Positions 1 to 11,931 of a stretch of DNA of 64,000 nt are shown here, piece by piece. This stretch comes from Neocallimastix lanati (nom. inval.) (taxonomy: Eukaryota; Neocallimastigomycota; Neocallimastigomycetes; Neocallimastigales; Neocallimastigaceae): the NCBI GenBank assembly GCA_016946835.1, contig JACVTC010000023.1:1-64000 (forward strand), read 5' to 3'. The translations under genes were made by a program, and so were the position numbers. The notes beneath the pieces are model-generated. The model saw only the letters and a program-made list of their open reading frames with translations. It was not told the DNA's origin and ran no database searches. Every line of letters starts with the position of its first letter. Within the stretch, counting starts at the first letter, position 1.

Positions 1-480
1 TTTTGTAACAACACTTCCTGCACCTATCACCGAATTTTCACCGATAGTAACTCCTGGTAAAATGGTTACTCCTGCACCTATCCAACAATTCTTTTTTAAA
101 TGAACTGGTTTGCATGTTATGATGTTATGTTGTCGTAAATCATGATTGTTTGTAATAAGTTGAACATTGGCAGCAAGTATTGTATCATCTTCAATGGTGA
201 TACCTCCTGTTGCCATAAATAAAGTTCCAGAATTAATGAATACATTATCTCCAATAGAAACATTATTTAAATCTGAACCTGAAACTGGTGTCATTACCAT
301 TGAATTTATTTCCAATTTTATTTCCAAAAACTTCCTGCATTAACTTATCATATTCGGGAGTATATGGCATGGCATGGTTAAATTTGTGAATAAGTTGAGC
401 TGAAGTTACTCTTTCCTTAAATTTTTCTGGTGTTATCTTATTTAAATCAAATCGTTTTTCTTTAGCATTATTTTTTGTTG
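1..480 (-). pseudogene. Sugar O-acetyltransferase (hexapeptide-repeat, maltose/galactoside acetyltransferase type), partial and frameshifted
   Basis: Read on the minus strand, the sequence encodes a left-handed beta-helix acyltransferase that runs off the window at base 1. The N-terminal part reads KITPEKFKERVTSAQLIHKF and continues to a FGNKIGN stretch. The rest is in another frame and shows family landmarks: VMTPVSG, VSIGDNVFINSG, ITIEDDTILAANVQL, NNHDLR, KNCWIGAGVTILPGVTIG and IGAGSVVTK. The NNHD motif carries the histidine that acts as catalytic base in this family. Family knowledge: acetyl-CoA-dependent O-acetylation of sugars. One extra base near 303-310 shifts the frame, and no in-frame ATG lies between the coding part and an upstream stop near 490, so the copy is broken or has an unseen upstream exon. 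A bacterial origin by transfer is likely but inferred. A sequencing or assembly slip is the alternative explanation. Confidence 0.8.
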
Positions 481-1445
481 ATTTCTTTTATTTATATATA
501 TATATATATAATTATAAATTCAATGAATTTGTTCATATAAAACATCAATTAATGTATTTTTTTTTTTTTTTTTTCATTATTTATAAATTATTAAATGAAA
601 TTAAAAAGAAAATAACAAAATAAAAAAAAAAAAAAAAAAAAAAATTAATCTATCGAATATAATATATATAGTTTTATTATTATTGTATTATTATATTAAT
701 ATAAATTACTTTTATGGTAAGATTAGTAATAAAATTAACATATTTACAAATTTTCGAAGATTATTTAAATTATAGAATGAATTTAGGGATTTAAAAGGAA
801 GAATACTGGTTTTTCTTATACCAGATAATGCATAGTTCGATAGTAAAGTAGTTGTTAACATATTCCTTTTAATTTTTTTTTTTTTTTTTTAACTTTATTT
901 ATTAATTTTCAAGATAAAATAAAAAATAAAATAAATAAAATAAAAAAAAAAAAAAAAAAAAACAAAGAAAAATAAATAAATAAATAAAAAAATTAAGTTA
1001 AAAAAAATTTAATAACAAAAAAGAATTATATGATATGATATATGAACATTATTATTTATTTATTTAAATAATAATAATAAATTGATGAAATTATATTTAA
1101 CTTCTATGTTAAATATATTAATAAAAAAAAATGGTAGTGGTATAAAACAAAATAAAATTTAAAGCAAATTAATTAATTAAAATAGAAATACATCATTTAT
1201 TATTTTTTAACCTTCAAAAATAGTTATAATAATAATAATAATAATAAATAACAATAAAAGTGAAATAAAAATATAATAAAATAATATATTTATTGGTTTG
1301 TCCGACCTAAAATTCATAAAACTACTTAGCATAACTACAACTAAATATTCATAAAATTGGTTTAAAATATAAACCAATAATAATAATAATAATAATGGTG
1401 TTTTTTTAATTAAGGCTTAATTATTTAATTATTTGATTTATTTTT

Positions 1446-1880
1446 TTTTTTATAAATAATAAATAATAAATAATAAATAAATAATAAATAATAAATAAAT
1501 AATAAATAATAAATAATTGAATAATAAATAATAATAAATAATAAATAATAAATAATAAATAATAAATAATAAATAATAAATAATAATAAATAATAAATAA
1601 TAAATAATAAATAATAAATAATAAATAATAAATAATAAATAATAAATAATAAATAATAAATAATTGAATAATAAATAATAATAAATAATAAATAATAAAT
1701 AATAAATAATAAATAATAAATAATAAATAATAAATAATAAATAATAAATAATAAATAATAAATAATAAATAATAAATAATAAATAATAAATAATAAATAA
1801 TAAATAATAAATAATAAATAATAAATAATAAGTAATAAATAATTGAATATTAAATAATAAATAATAAATAAATAATTAAA
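1446..1880. repeat. 7-bp minisatellite (TAATAAA)n
   Basis: About 430 bp of a 7-base TAATAAA unit. It is interrupted every ~150-180 bp by the variant AATTGAATA (near 1516, 1663 and 1842), which suggests a second period built from blocks of the simple unit. Confidence 0.9.
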
Positions 1881-3094
1881 TATTTAGTATTAAATAAATA
1901 TAAATTGATCATTCAAAAAATTTTATTGGAAATTGATTAATAAATTTGCTGTAATTATTAACTGAAACTATTGATTTAATTTAATATTATTAACAAAAAT
2001 AAATAAATAAATAATTAAATAAATAAATAATAATTAAATAAATAAAAATTTAATTGAATTAAATTAAATTAATATATTAAAAAAAAAAAATTAAATCCAC
2101 CATAAAAAAAAAAATTCAGTACAGGATTAATTTTTAAAAAGTTAACAATAAATTAATATTAGTATTAACATTAAATAATATTAATAATGGGATTATAACT
2201 AATAACAAAAATATATATATATATATTAATAATAAAATTAATAAAATTTAAAAAAATATATTAATAAAAAAAATATTAATAAAATTAATAAAATTAAAAA
2301 AAAAATATTAATAAAATTAATAAAAAATAATAAATAAAAATATTTTATCACTAGTAATAAGTTTTTATTAAAATTGAAAAAATATTAATAAAATTAATAA
2401 ATAAAAATACTTTATCAGTAGTAATAAGTTTTAACTATTTATTTATAGTTTTACTTTTTTTAAAGAAAAAAAAAAAACATATATATATTTATATTTATAA
2501 TTTCTTATTTTAATAAAATAATAGAAATAAAAAAAAATTAAAATGAAATAAAGTATAATTATAAAATTAAAATTTATAATAATTCTTTATAACTAAAAAT
2601 ATTTATAAAAAAAAAAAAAAAGAAAAGGATAAAAAAAAAAAAGGATAAAAAATAAAAAAAAAAGAAATTTAAAAATTGAACCTAAAAAAGGTTAATAAAC
2701 TATTTATTATATTTTTTTCCAGTCTTTTTTTTTTTTTTTTTTTTATTTTTTTATTATTATAAAAATTTTTATTTTTTTTTTTTTTTTTAATTAAAATTTC
2801 TTTTTAAATATTTTAAAAATTTTTTATTTTTTTTTTTTTAATTAAAATTTCTTTTTAAATATTTTTAAAAAAGTCAAAAAAAAATTAAAAAATTAATCCA
2901 TTTTAATTTATTTATTTATCCATTCATTTAATTATGACTTTAATAAAAAAATAAAATAATTAAAATTTTAATTTTGGATAATTAAAAAAATTTTAAAAAA
3001 AATATTTATAAATAAATAATTAAAAAGTTTATAAATTTTATTTAAAATTTTTTCAATCGATCTATTTTTTTTTTTTTATTTTTATTTTTTTTTA

Positions 3095-3176
3095 TAGTTA
3101 TTTTTTTATGGTTATTTTTTTATGGTTATTTTTTTATGGTTATTTTTTTTATGGTTATTTTTTTTTATGGTTATTT
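3095..3176. repeat. Short tandem repeat, ~14-16 bp unit (TTTTTTTATGGTTA)
   Basis: Six or so copies of a T-tract followed by ATGGTTA; the T-tract length varies between copies. Confidence 0.8.
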
Positions 3177-3230
3177 CATAATTATCCACCTTAATTAAAC
3201 TTATTTATTATTTATTTTTATTTATTAATC

Positions 3231-3590
3231 TGGATCGCCCACAAGTCAGTATCAAATCTTCAACGATTTTTCCCTCTGGGTATTGCGTGAAAGGCTAGGG
3301 GTTAAATGATACTCAGGTAGGTATGTTTTCTATATTTCTAATACTTTAAGAATCCCATATGGCGTATGCCTTGTTCTGAGAGGATTACAGTTTCTAGTTC
3401 CTCTGGAATGGCAAGGACGCCACCTGTAGTGCTGTAGTGGGCTCTGCTTTCCCTTTTTTTGAGGATCGCGTAGAGTACTTCTTTCTGGAGTTTCTTTGTT
3501 TATGGAGGGGGAGTGGCGAGCGTCGACGCCGTACCATTATGACGGTTAAAACATTACATCTCATATTAATATATGGGGGAAACAAAAGTC
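3231..3590. other. GC-richer island of unknown origin
   Basis: This block has far more G and C than its surroundings and sharp edges, which in this genome normally marks coding or formerly coding DNA. Short frames exist on both strands. The minus-strand one (3394-3585) is very basic (RRRRSPLPLHK); the plus-strand one (3437-3634) has no recognisable motif. I recognise no protein family. It may be the remains of a retroelement or of a transferred gene. Confidence 0.4.
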
Positions 3591-3597
3591 TTCAGTC

Positions 3598-3785
3598 TAT
3601 AAAGAAAAAAAAATTATTATTTATTAATCTATAAAAAAAAAAATTATTATTATTTATTAATATATATAAAAAAAAATTATTATTTATTAATCTCTAAAAA
3701 AAAAATTATTATTTATTAATCTATAAAAAAAAATTATTATTTATTAATCTCTAAAAAAAAAAAAATTATTATTTATTAATAAATA
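3598..3785. repeat. ~30-bp tandem repeat
   Basis: About six copies of an A-tract followed by TTATTATTTATTAATCT. It starts immediately after the GC-richer island. Confidence 0.8.
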
Positions 3786-4096
3786 CTTCTTTTTATTATT
3801 TATTATTTATTATTTATTAATAATTAATTTTCAAAATTTCAATCTTATTAAATATATTTAATTATATAAATTTTTAATAAAATTGAATTCATTTTTTTAT
3901 TGTATATTTATTTTTTTTTTAATATATATATATATATATATATAAATCCTTTTTAAAATTATTTCTCTTTTTTTATATTTAAAAAAAAAAGAAATTTAAA
4001 AATTTTATTTTTCAATTAATAAATAATTAATATTTATTATTATTATTATTATTATAATTATAATTATTTATTATTATTATTTATTATTATTTATTA

Positions 4097-4133
<37 letters not shown>

Positions 4134-4204
4134 ATTATTTATTATTATTTATTATTATTATTATAATTATAATTATTATTTATTGATTCTGTTTATGTTT
4201 CAAT
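3786..4204. other. AT-rich spacer with (TTA)n runs
   Basis: Non-coding. Long TTA/TTATTTA microsatellite runs lie at about 4020-4180. Confidence 0.7.
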
Positions 4205-4505
4205 AAATCTAGTGCGTTTCATAATCGTGTATTTCACAATGTGGCGTATTTTATATGTGGCTTGTTTTTTTAATAATTAAATAAATAATAATTAAATAAA
4301 TACTAAATATCCTTTTTTTATATATAATTTATTACTATTCAATTTTAAAAATAATTTTTTATAATTCTTTTAAATAGAATATATTATTATTTCTTTTAAA
4401 ATAATAATTATTTATATATTTATTTATGATTGTATAGAATATTTTAAAAATGTGTGGCTTTATTTTAATATATATATATGCCACATTGCGAAATGCATGA
4501 TCCCC
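4205..4505. mobile_element. MULE-type MITE, ~300 bp, imperfect inverted termini
   Basis: Left inner terminus ATTTCACAATGTGGCGTA (about 4231-4248) pairs with the right terminus, which read inward is GGGGATCATG followed by CATTTCGCAATGTGGC. The G-initial ten bases followed by CATTTCG are shared with the MITE at 30386-30998 and the large element at 45222-63398. The interior is AT-rich and non-coding. A half copy of the left end occurs at about 32566-32665. I could not find a convincing target-site duplication, and the exact left edge is uncertain by ~15 bp. Confidence 0.6.
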
Positions 4506-5090
4506 GTTTTTTAACTACGAATAATACATTACTAATATAATAGTTCTTAGAATATTCATGTATTAAGTTATTTCTAATATTGTTAAGGCACATTTAAGAC
4601 ATATAAATACATGTAATTTGTATCCATTTTTCGTAAGCCTTAATCTATAATAATATCAAGTGAATCATAATATATTATAACAAATTTATTTTATGTGTAT
4701 AGAATTTATGTTATTTCATAAATCTATTTTATATCACTTTATTATATATTTATATACGGGACTTTTATGTGCTATATTTTAATTATAATAATATAGTTAT
4801 ATCTTTATTTAATTTATTATTGCTTTTCCTAAATAATTAAAAACCCCCTTTCTAAATTAATTTCATTAGAAATTGGTTATTATTAAGAAATTACATTTTA
4901 AAATTATAAATCATATATATAAGAATATAATATCTATTTAAATAATAAATGTATATTTATAATAAATTTAATTAATTTATAATATTATATTATAATAAAA
5001 AAAAATTTTTTTTTTTATTTAATTCAGGGAAGAATATAAGAAAATTACATTAGTAAAGAATATAAATTTGACTATGGTTAAGTTATGTCT
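4506..5090. other. AT-rich spacer with a piece resembling MITE family A
   Basis: Non-coding. Bases ~4665-4745 resemble the right-hand part of the MITE at 21046-21717 (shared TAGAATTTATGTT...CATAAATC...TTATATCAC pattern), so a decayed partial copy is likely. Confidence 0.4.
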
Positions 5091-5099
5091 AAACATAAC

Positions 5100-7960
5100 A
5101 AAATAAGTAATTTATAGTCACTCTTTACCAAGATGCTCCGACAAAGACTCAAGCTATCATGAAGCTGACTTTATACTTTACTATATTCTTTAAATGAACA
5201 TTTCTGTTCAATTGTAGGCCTGAATCTACTAGAGTAGCTGTATTAAATTGCTTCTTTATAACCTTCAAGGGACCTACAAAGTATGGCTCCAACTTAGTTC
5301 TTGATAGATTTCTTACAAGAACTAAATCTCCAGGATTAATGCTTTTTCCTTTGTTCATACTGTTTTTCTCTTGTCTACGAATTGCCCTCATTTTTGACAT
5401 TTTCAACTTCTAATGTCCATCAATAAGGGATTAATGAATTTTTCAAGGATTATTTCATCTGAGGTTTTTTCCTTTAGTATCTTTTGTTGGACAAGCTGCA
5501 ATATCAAAAGGTTGTTGATCTTCACGTCCATACACAAGTTCAGAACTAGAATATTTTGTTACATTGCTTTTAGTAGTACGAAGAGCCCATAAAGCGGAAG
5601 GAAGGATTTCAACCCCAATCCTTATTTTTAGTTCCTAGTAATCTCAATAGCTTACCTATTTCCTTATTTCTGTTTTCTACTAAACCTTTGCTTTCAGGAT
5701 GATAGGTTGAGGTAAACTTAACATAGACGTCATAAAGATCAAGAAATATTTTAGCCATGTCCACAGTAAATTGTACTCCATTACCAGTAGTGATCACTTG
5801 TGGAACCCCATGCCTTGAGAATACCTTAATAAGGAATTTAATTACATCCATTGCTGTGATGGTTTCTGTAGGTTCGGCTTCCACCCATTTCGTGAAATAG
5901 TCTACAATTACTATTAAATATTGATTTTTATTTCTCGTTTGAATCAATGGACCTATGATATCCAGACCCATGTGTACGAATGCTCCTTCAACTGGGATCG
6001 AAATTCCTTCCGTTGGATTGGGATATGGTTGAGGGCGATTGAGTTGACATTTCTCAACATTTACTTACTACCCTCTTGACATCGCTGATCATATTATTCC
6101 AGTAGTAGCATCTTTTTAACCTTTGATATGTCTTGTAATATCCTTCATGACCGACGTTATGTGCTGCAAAAGACAGTTTTAATTTTTTTAATCAGTATTG
6201 GTTATTAATTTACGATAATTATTTCCATCGATGAAATATTCCATTCCATCAATTACAGTAAATTTTTTCTTCTAGAAATTCCTTAATTACTTTAGATAAC
6301 AGAGGAGTTTCATCAATTTTAGAATTAATATTGGTAGCTAAAACAACTTTATCATTTCCATTTTTCATTCTAGAGAGAGCTTCTGAAACGACATTCTTCT
6401 TACCACTTTCATACCGAATATCAACTCCTCTTCATACTTGTCGTTAGACACCAACGAGTTTGTTTGCATAATGTGGTTCCTTATTTTTAAATAAACTTAT
6501 TAATGGTTTATGGTCTGTATATACGATTGTTTTAAGGGGATTTTACCTATAATGTAAAGGTTTCAATTTAGTTAAGTAATAATATAGTGCAGCACCTTCT
6601 AAATCAGTAATTCCATAATTCTTCTCCGATTTAGTTAAGGTTCTGCTAATATAGTGAACAGGATGTTCAGTTTTTGTTTCTTCATCTTTTTGCAAAAGTA
6701 CTCCACCTATTCCATCGTACGACGCCTCGGTTCTTATTATAAATTTTTTGTTAAATTCGGAAACTTTAAGATAGGTGCATTAATTAAACCTTCTTTAAGT
6801 GATTTAAAACTTTCCTCTTGCTCTTTATTCCAAATATATCTTTCCCCTTTCTTTAAAAAGTTTGCATAACGGTGCTGAAATTTGAGAATATTTATTAACA
6901 AAATTACGGTAGTAACCTAATGCCCCCAGAAATGATCTGAGCTCATGAACATTAGTAGGAAATTTCCAGTTTCTAATAGCTTCAACTTTACTATCTATGG
7001 GACTTAAAACCTTCTATAGTTAATTTATGGCCAAGTACTTCTACTTCAGTTTGCATAAATTTACATTTTTCAATATTAATTTTTAAATGATACCCTTTAA
7101 AATTCTTAAGAACTTCTTTAATATGCTCTAGATGTTCTTCAATGGTGCGAGAATAAATAAGAATGTCATCAATAAAGTTATACACACATTTTCCAATAAG
7201 TGGAACTAGGATTTTGTTCATTTCTCTTTGGATTAAGGCAGGTGCTCCTGTTAACCCAAAAGGGCATAACTTTGAACTGATAGTTTCCAAACTTAGTTGT
7301 AAAACTAGTTATTTCCACGCTTTCTTCGTCCATTAAAATTTGGTGATAGCCGGAATAAAGATCAAGCGTAATAAATATCTTACCACTATCCAAGCTATCA
7401 AAGATTTCATCTATGTTTGTTAAAGAATAGGGATTCTTTTCCGTGACATCATTAACCTTGTGATAATCTATACATAATCTCCATTTACCGTTAGGCTTCG
7501 GTACAAGGACTACTGGAGAAGACCATTCGGAATAACGACGGTTCAATAAGTTTCTTTTCAATCAATTTGGTTAGTTCTTCTTTTAAAAAAATATCTAATT
7601 TTAATTTAGTTAAAAGGTAGAATCTTTGTTTAATAGGTCTTGCCCCGGCTTTTAATTTAACTTTGTGAGGAGATAATTTAGAAGGAGTCAGTTCTTCAGT
7701 TGATGAGGCAACTATTTCAATATTATCTTCAAGTAGAAGAATAATTTCGTCGACATAATTTTTATTAAGAGTCTTTTTAAACTTTTCGTAATGAATATAT
7801 TCTATAGGAGGTAAACCTTCTAACTTTTCTAAATTCTTTTTTTTTTCTAGTTCTCCATTAGAACTAATAGCTTTTAATACACATACCAACTTTTCTTCTT
7901 CTTCTACACCCTCATTAATGGGTGCGATAACATTAATCAATCCAGTTGGAGTAAACTGGC
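5100..7960 (-). mobile_element. Ty3/gypsy-type retrotransposon remnant, pol region (fossil)
   Basis: Read on the minus strand the order is: an RT lead-in (7940-7491), RT palm (7561-6991) with CIDYHKVND, FITLDLYSGYHQI and the FIDD catalytic-loop region, an RNase H region (about 6870-6400), an integrase zinc-binding/core region (about 6180-5609, with DIIGPL and WVEAEP) and an integrase C-terminal part (5406-5149). The RT-RNase H-integrase order identifies Ty3/gypsy. No gag and no LTRs were recognised. It is broken in several places (on the order of five to ten) and clearly old. It abuts a second remnant of the same superfamily at ~7965. Confidence 0.9.
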
Positions 7961-10035
7961 ATAGACTATATAGTAAAGGATGAATGAATAATTGATGATC
8001 TGGTTAATTGACATATTTTGCAAAGAGAGACGTACTTTTTGATATCAATAATCATATTCTTCCAATAATAATTTTGTTTTATTCTATCGTATGTCTTCTG
8101 TACCCCATCATGTCCAGTTCTGTGGGCCATACCTATAAATTTTATCTTCTCTAGGTAGTCATCTATTACCAATCGTAGTTTATTATTATCTCTAATATAA
8201 GTTTTACTATCTATTGTAATTATTCGATCTTTCAAGAATGTTTTCATAAATTCATCTATATATTTTTCGTTTTCAACATCATTTATTGTCTCAATTAGAT
8301 TATTTTCATCATTATCACTGTTATTCTCTATAGAATTATTCCCTCCATCATTATTTTCTTCGTTATTATTATTATTAATTAATGTATCTACTATTATATT
8401 ATCTTTTTTTCTAATTCTTAATAGTGCATCAGCGATAATATTACCCTTACCAGGTTGATATACAATATTAACTTGAAGTTGACTAAAAAGATTACACCAA
8501 CGAGCATGTTTACTTGTAGCAGGTTCTAACTTCTTAATAATAGAAAAAAAAAAAGGTAAGTGGTCAGTATATGAAATTGTCTGAAATGGATTACTAAGTA
8601 TATATGGTCTAAATTAATTAATACAATAGTATGCAGCGGTACCCTCCATTTCTGTAATGGCATAATTTCTTTCTGATTTGGTTAGAGAGCGGCTAACTAA
8701 ATAAACTGGATGTTCTATATTATCATCATATAATTGTAGTAAGACACCACCAATACCATTAAAACTAGCATCAGAACGTATGATAAATGGTTTTTTCAAA
8801 TCTTGGGTAACAAAGAATAAGTGCATTAACTAACGCGTTTATCAATTTATTGAAACTTTCAGTATGTTCCAATGTCCTGACATTTTCTCTACATTTTTCC
8901 TTAATAATTTACATAATGGAGCTGATATTATTGCATAATTTTCAATAAAATTTCTATAGTAACCGAACATACCTAGAAAAGAACGCAACTCCGTAATATT
9001 ATTTGGGAGATTCATCTTACTAATGTCTTCCACTTTCTTCTTAATAGGCAATAAACCTTTATTTGTTACTTTATGTCCCAAAGCCTCTACTTCATACCTA
9101 TAAAAATGACATTTTTCAATATTTAATTTTAATTTAAGTTTTCTTAAAATATAAACTACTTCTTTTAAATCTAATAAATATTGTTCTATGTTAGGGGAAT
9201 AAACAATAATATCATCAAGATATATTCAAGATATATTTGTACACCAATTATTAATTAAATCGAAAAATATTCGATTCATTTCCCTCTGAAAAGTGGCCGG
9301 TGCATTCATTAACTCAAACAGCAATCACTTTAAAGTAATAGTTACCATATTTTATAGTAAAGGAGGTAACTTCTTGATCATCAACAAACATAGGAATTTA
9401 ATGATATCCACTAAATAAATCGATTTGAGAAAATAGTAGCATCCTTTAGAACGTCAAATATTTCTTGAATTTTTGGTAGGGAATATGCATCTTTTATTGA
9501 AATATTATTAATTAATCTATAATCTACACATAGTCTCCAACGTCCATTTTTCTTTGGTACCAATACAATAGGAGACGACCATGGAGAGTGGAAAGGAGAA
9601 ATTAATCCTTTATCAATTAATTTTTTTAAATTCTTCTTTCAATGCTGCTAATTGGATATGGAATAACCTATATGTTCTTTGTTTAATAGGTTTTGTTCCG
9701 TCTATCAGTTCAATATGATGTGGTAATAATTTGGATGGTTCCCAATCATCTGAAGATATTGCAACGACATCATTAAATGTTATTAACAAATTTCTTAATT
9801 CTGATTTTATTGTATCTTCCTGAATATCCATACCTTCTATAACTGATTCTATAAAAGCTCTTCTATCCTCTTTTATAGTTGTAAAAATAGTATTAGCAGA
9901 AATTAAGAAATTATCATCATATAAATAACATAATAAGGCTTGTGAATGAAACATAGATATATCCTCTATTGGAACTAAGGGAACCAATTTATTTTCTTTA
10001 TTTTTAATTGATAAGTATTTGTCCACAGTATCTTC
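7961..10035 (-). mobile_element. Second Ty3/gypsy-type retrotransposon remnant, pol region (fossil)
   Basis: On the minus strand: RT lead-in (10026-9613, with SKLLPHHIELIDGTKPIKQR), RT (about 9600-9080), RT/RNase H connection (9081-8842, with LRSFLGMFGYYRNFI), RNase H (about 8826-8400), and the integrase zinc-binding domain (8247-7966) with a His/Cys layout ending in CKICQL. The rest of the integrase is absent: the sequence changes at ~7965 to the neighbouring gypsy remnant. It belongs to a different lineage from its neighbour, judged by the dissimilar RT. It is broken in several places and old. Confidence 0.88.
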
Positions 10036-10044
10036 AACAATTCT

Positions 10045-10225
10045 ATGATCTCCTTCTTTTCGTTTAAAATAATAAAAGATTTACATTTATTTTTTGTTCT
10101 GTATTCAGTGCATCTATATACTTTTGAATTATTTTTCTTTAAAGTTGAAAAATTAAATTTAAATTATTTTTTATTTATAATAACTTGTTCTTTTCCTCTA
10201 TTAGTTTCACTAAATTCAATTTTTG
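10045..10225 (-). pseudogene. MULE transposase fragment (FLYWCH-type N-terminal zinc finger)
   Basis: The minus strand reads SETNRGKEQVIIN, a stop, FKFNFSTLKKNNSKVYRCTE, then KNKCKSFIILN. This is a FLYWCH-like module (F, Y-x-C, C spacing) as found at the N-terminus of Mutator-like transposases. The KNKCKSFIILN core is shared with RNKCKSFIILN of the transposase remnant at 62038, so both come from one family. Only the N-terminal ~60 residues remain. The gypsy remnant begins within ~20 bp of where it stops, which suggests the retroelement landed in or next to a MULE. Confidence 0.7.
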
Positions 10226-10340
10226 GATAAAATAAAGAATTGTACAGCCTAAAACAATCTGGCCGACAATAGAATATAAATATTACAAATTTTCTCATTG
10301 ATAACGGACTTTTACAACTTTTATGAGAAATGTATTTTTA
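10226..10340. other. Short spacer
   Basis: No feature recognised between the MULE fragment and the copia remnant. Confidence 0.5.
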
Positions 10341-11230
10341 AAAAGGTAGTAAATGGAGCTTTAATCGCTATTATAGGCATATACGTAGACAGTATGATTG
10401 TTACAGGTTATAATAATGAAATTTTTTCTATAATAAATAAAATTAAGAAAATTTAAAATTTCAAAATGTGAAACAATAAAATACATTCTTGGAATAAAAA
10501 TTGACAAAGTTAAAAATAAATTCATCATTTCCCAAAAAGGATTTGTTATAAAATTATTAGAAAAATTCAACATTAAAGATCCATTTAATAATACCATTTA
10601 TAAAAATACTACTGGATATTTAATATTTCTAACAAAATGTACAAGACCAGATATTACATATGCAGTACATAAAACTTCAAGAAAATCTGAAAATCCCTGT
10701 ATATTCGACTGGAAAGCAATATCAAATATTATTTAAAAAGTACTATAGATTATAAATTACATTATGATGGTATAGGAACTATTACTAGATATTCTGATGC
10801 TGATTATGCTGCCAATATAATAGATAAAAAATCTACTTCTGGTTTCATAATTATGTTAGGAAACTCGCCTTTAATTTGGTTTTCTAAAAAAAACAATCTA
10901 CTACAGAGGCAGAATATATTAGTACCGCTGAATGTCTGAAAATAATTTTATGGTTAAGAAATATTTTATATGAACTACTCAAATTTAATATAACTAATAC
11001 AATTTATACGGATAATTTAGCAAGTAAGACAAGTATTAAAAGTGGAGAATTAAATACGAAGTTAAAACATATTGATATTAAATATCATTTTAATAAGGAT
11101 TATATTGAAAAGAAAATTATTAAAATAGAATATGTTGATTCCAGCATAGGCTTGCTGATATATTTACCAAAGACTTAAATGGAAAGAAAATATTAAATTT
11201 CTCAAATAAAATTTTTACTTCATAATAAAA
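10341..11230 (+). mobile_element. Ty1/copia-type retrotransposon remnant, RT C-terminus and RNase H (fossil)
   Basis: The plus strand shows the RT catalytic-loop region (IGIYVDSMIVTGYN, about 10370-10415), the following IKYILGIKI and TRPDITYAV segments, then RNase H with YSDADYAANIIDKKSTSGF and TIYTDNLASKTS, ending near KHIDIKYHF. This layout is typical of copia/Ty1 pol 3' ends. The element is 5'-truncated, has a few breaks, and is older than the gag element downstream. Confidence 0.88.
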
Positions 11231-11817
11231 TTATATTTGCAGGGTTAAATTATAATTATATTTGGGTTTAGAGGTATGTGATTGAGTAAATAGCCTCCCT
11301 GCAATCGAGTTAGTGTAATCTTGGATAGTAATAGAGGATTTTACTTCTTTTAAATCTTTATAATAATTATTGTATCTCTAGTTAAAATCTTTAATAATTT
11401 CTCCTCTTATAAATTTCAAAGCTTTCAAATTAAATCATTTTTCTTAAGGAATAATATTTAAATATTTTTCAAGGTCTCCTTTTATTTCATCTATTGAAGG
11501 GTACTTAGAATTTTTTTCTTCTTCCATTTAATTCATTTATTGCACCCTTTAATCTTCCTTGAACACATTCTTTTGCACAAGAAAAAAAAATCTTCCTTTC
11601 CTCATATCTGACGGATCCATTACTCTTTTAAACTCTTCAGCCCAACTTTCTATATCACTTTCCTAACCCGAATCTCTCATCAGGAATTTCAACTGAACAA
11701 GCTACTACCTTCTTGAAATAGCTATTAAACTGTTTAAGCACCTCTACTCTAACTTGTTGAGTGCGCGTCTAGTTACTCTCTTAAATATAATTTACTTAAT
11801 TATTGTTTATATTTCAA
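11231..11817 (-). mobile_element. Degraded coding fragment, possibly retroelement gag (fossil)
   Basis: GC content rises over about 11540-11780. The minus strand there reads SDIESWAEEFKRVMDPSDMR and CVQGRLKGAINELN, which looks like once-coding, helical protein. The context is all retroelements, so gag is the likeliest origin, but I recognise no diagnostic motif. Bases 11231-11530 show nothing further. Confidence 0.35.
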
Positions 11818-11819
11818 CC

Positions 11820-11910
11820 ATATCCTTGTAATTACCTTATTATTTTATAAATAATAAATAAATAAATAAATAATTATTAAATAAATAAATTTGATATACT
11901 ATATTTATTA
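11820..11910 (+). repeat. 5' LTR remnant (3' part)
   Basis: Matches 13552-13648 apart from the copy number of an AAAT microsatellite and a few bases. The sequence diverges on both sides of the match, just before the gag leader. Confidence 0.7.
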
Positions 11911-11931
11911 GATTAAGAGTCTTTTTCTACC

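Larger units (their letters stand above)
487..3230. other. AT-rich non-coding spacer
   Basis: I see no open frame with protein-like composition. The stretch consists of A/T homopolymers, short TAA/AAT repeats and the minisatellites listed separately. Confidence 0.7.

Noticed and set aside
3437-3634. Plus-strand 65-aa frame in the GC-richer island
   Set aside because: No motif, and it runs into an A-tract. The opposite strand is equally open, so neither is supported as a gene.
6654-6869. Plus-strand 71-aa frame
   Set aside because: Complement of the RNase H region of the gypsy remnant.
10045-10230. Plus-strand 61-aa hydrophobic frame
   Set aside because: The minus strand of the same bases carries the FLYWCH-type transposase fragment, which explains the composition.
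10361-10597. Minus-strand 78-aa frame
   Set aside because: Antisense of the copia RT, whose plus-strand reading has clear motifs.
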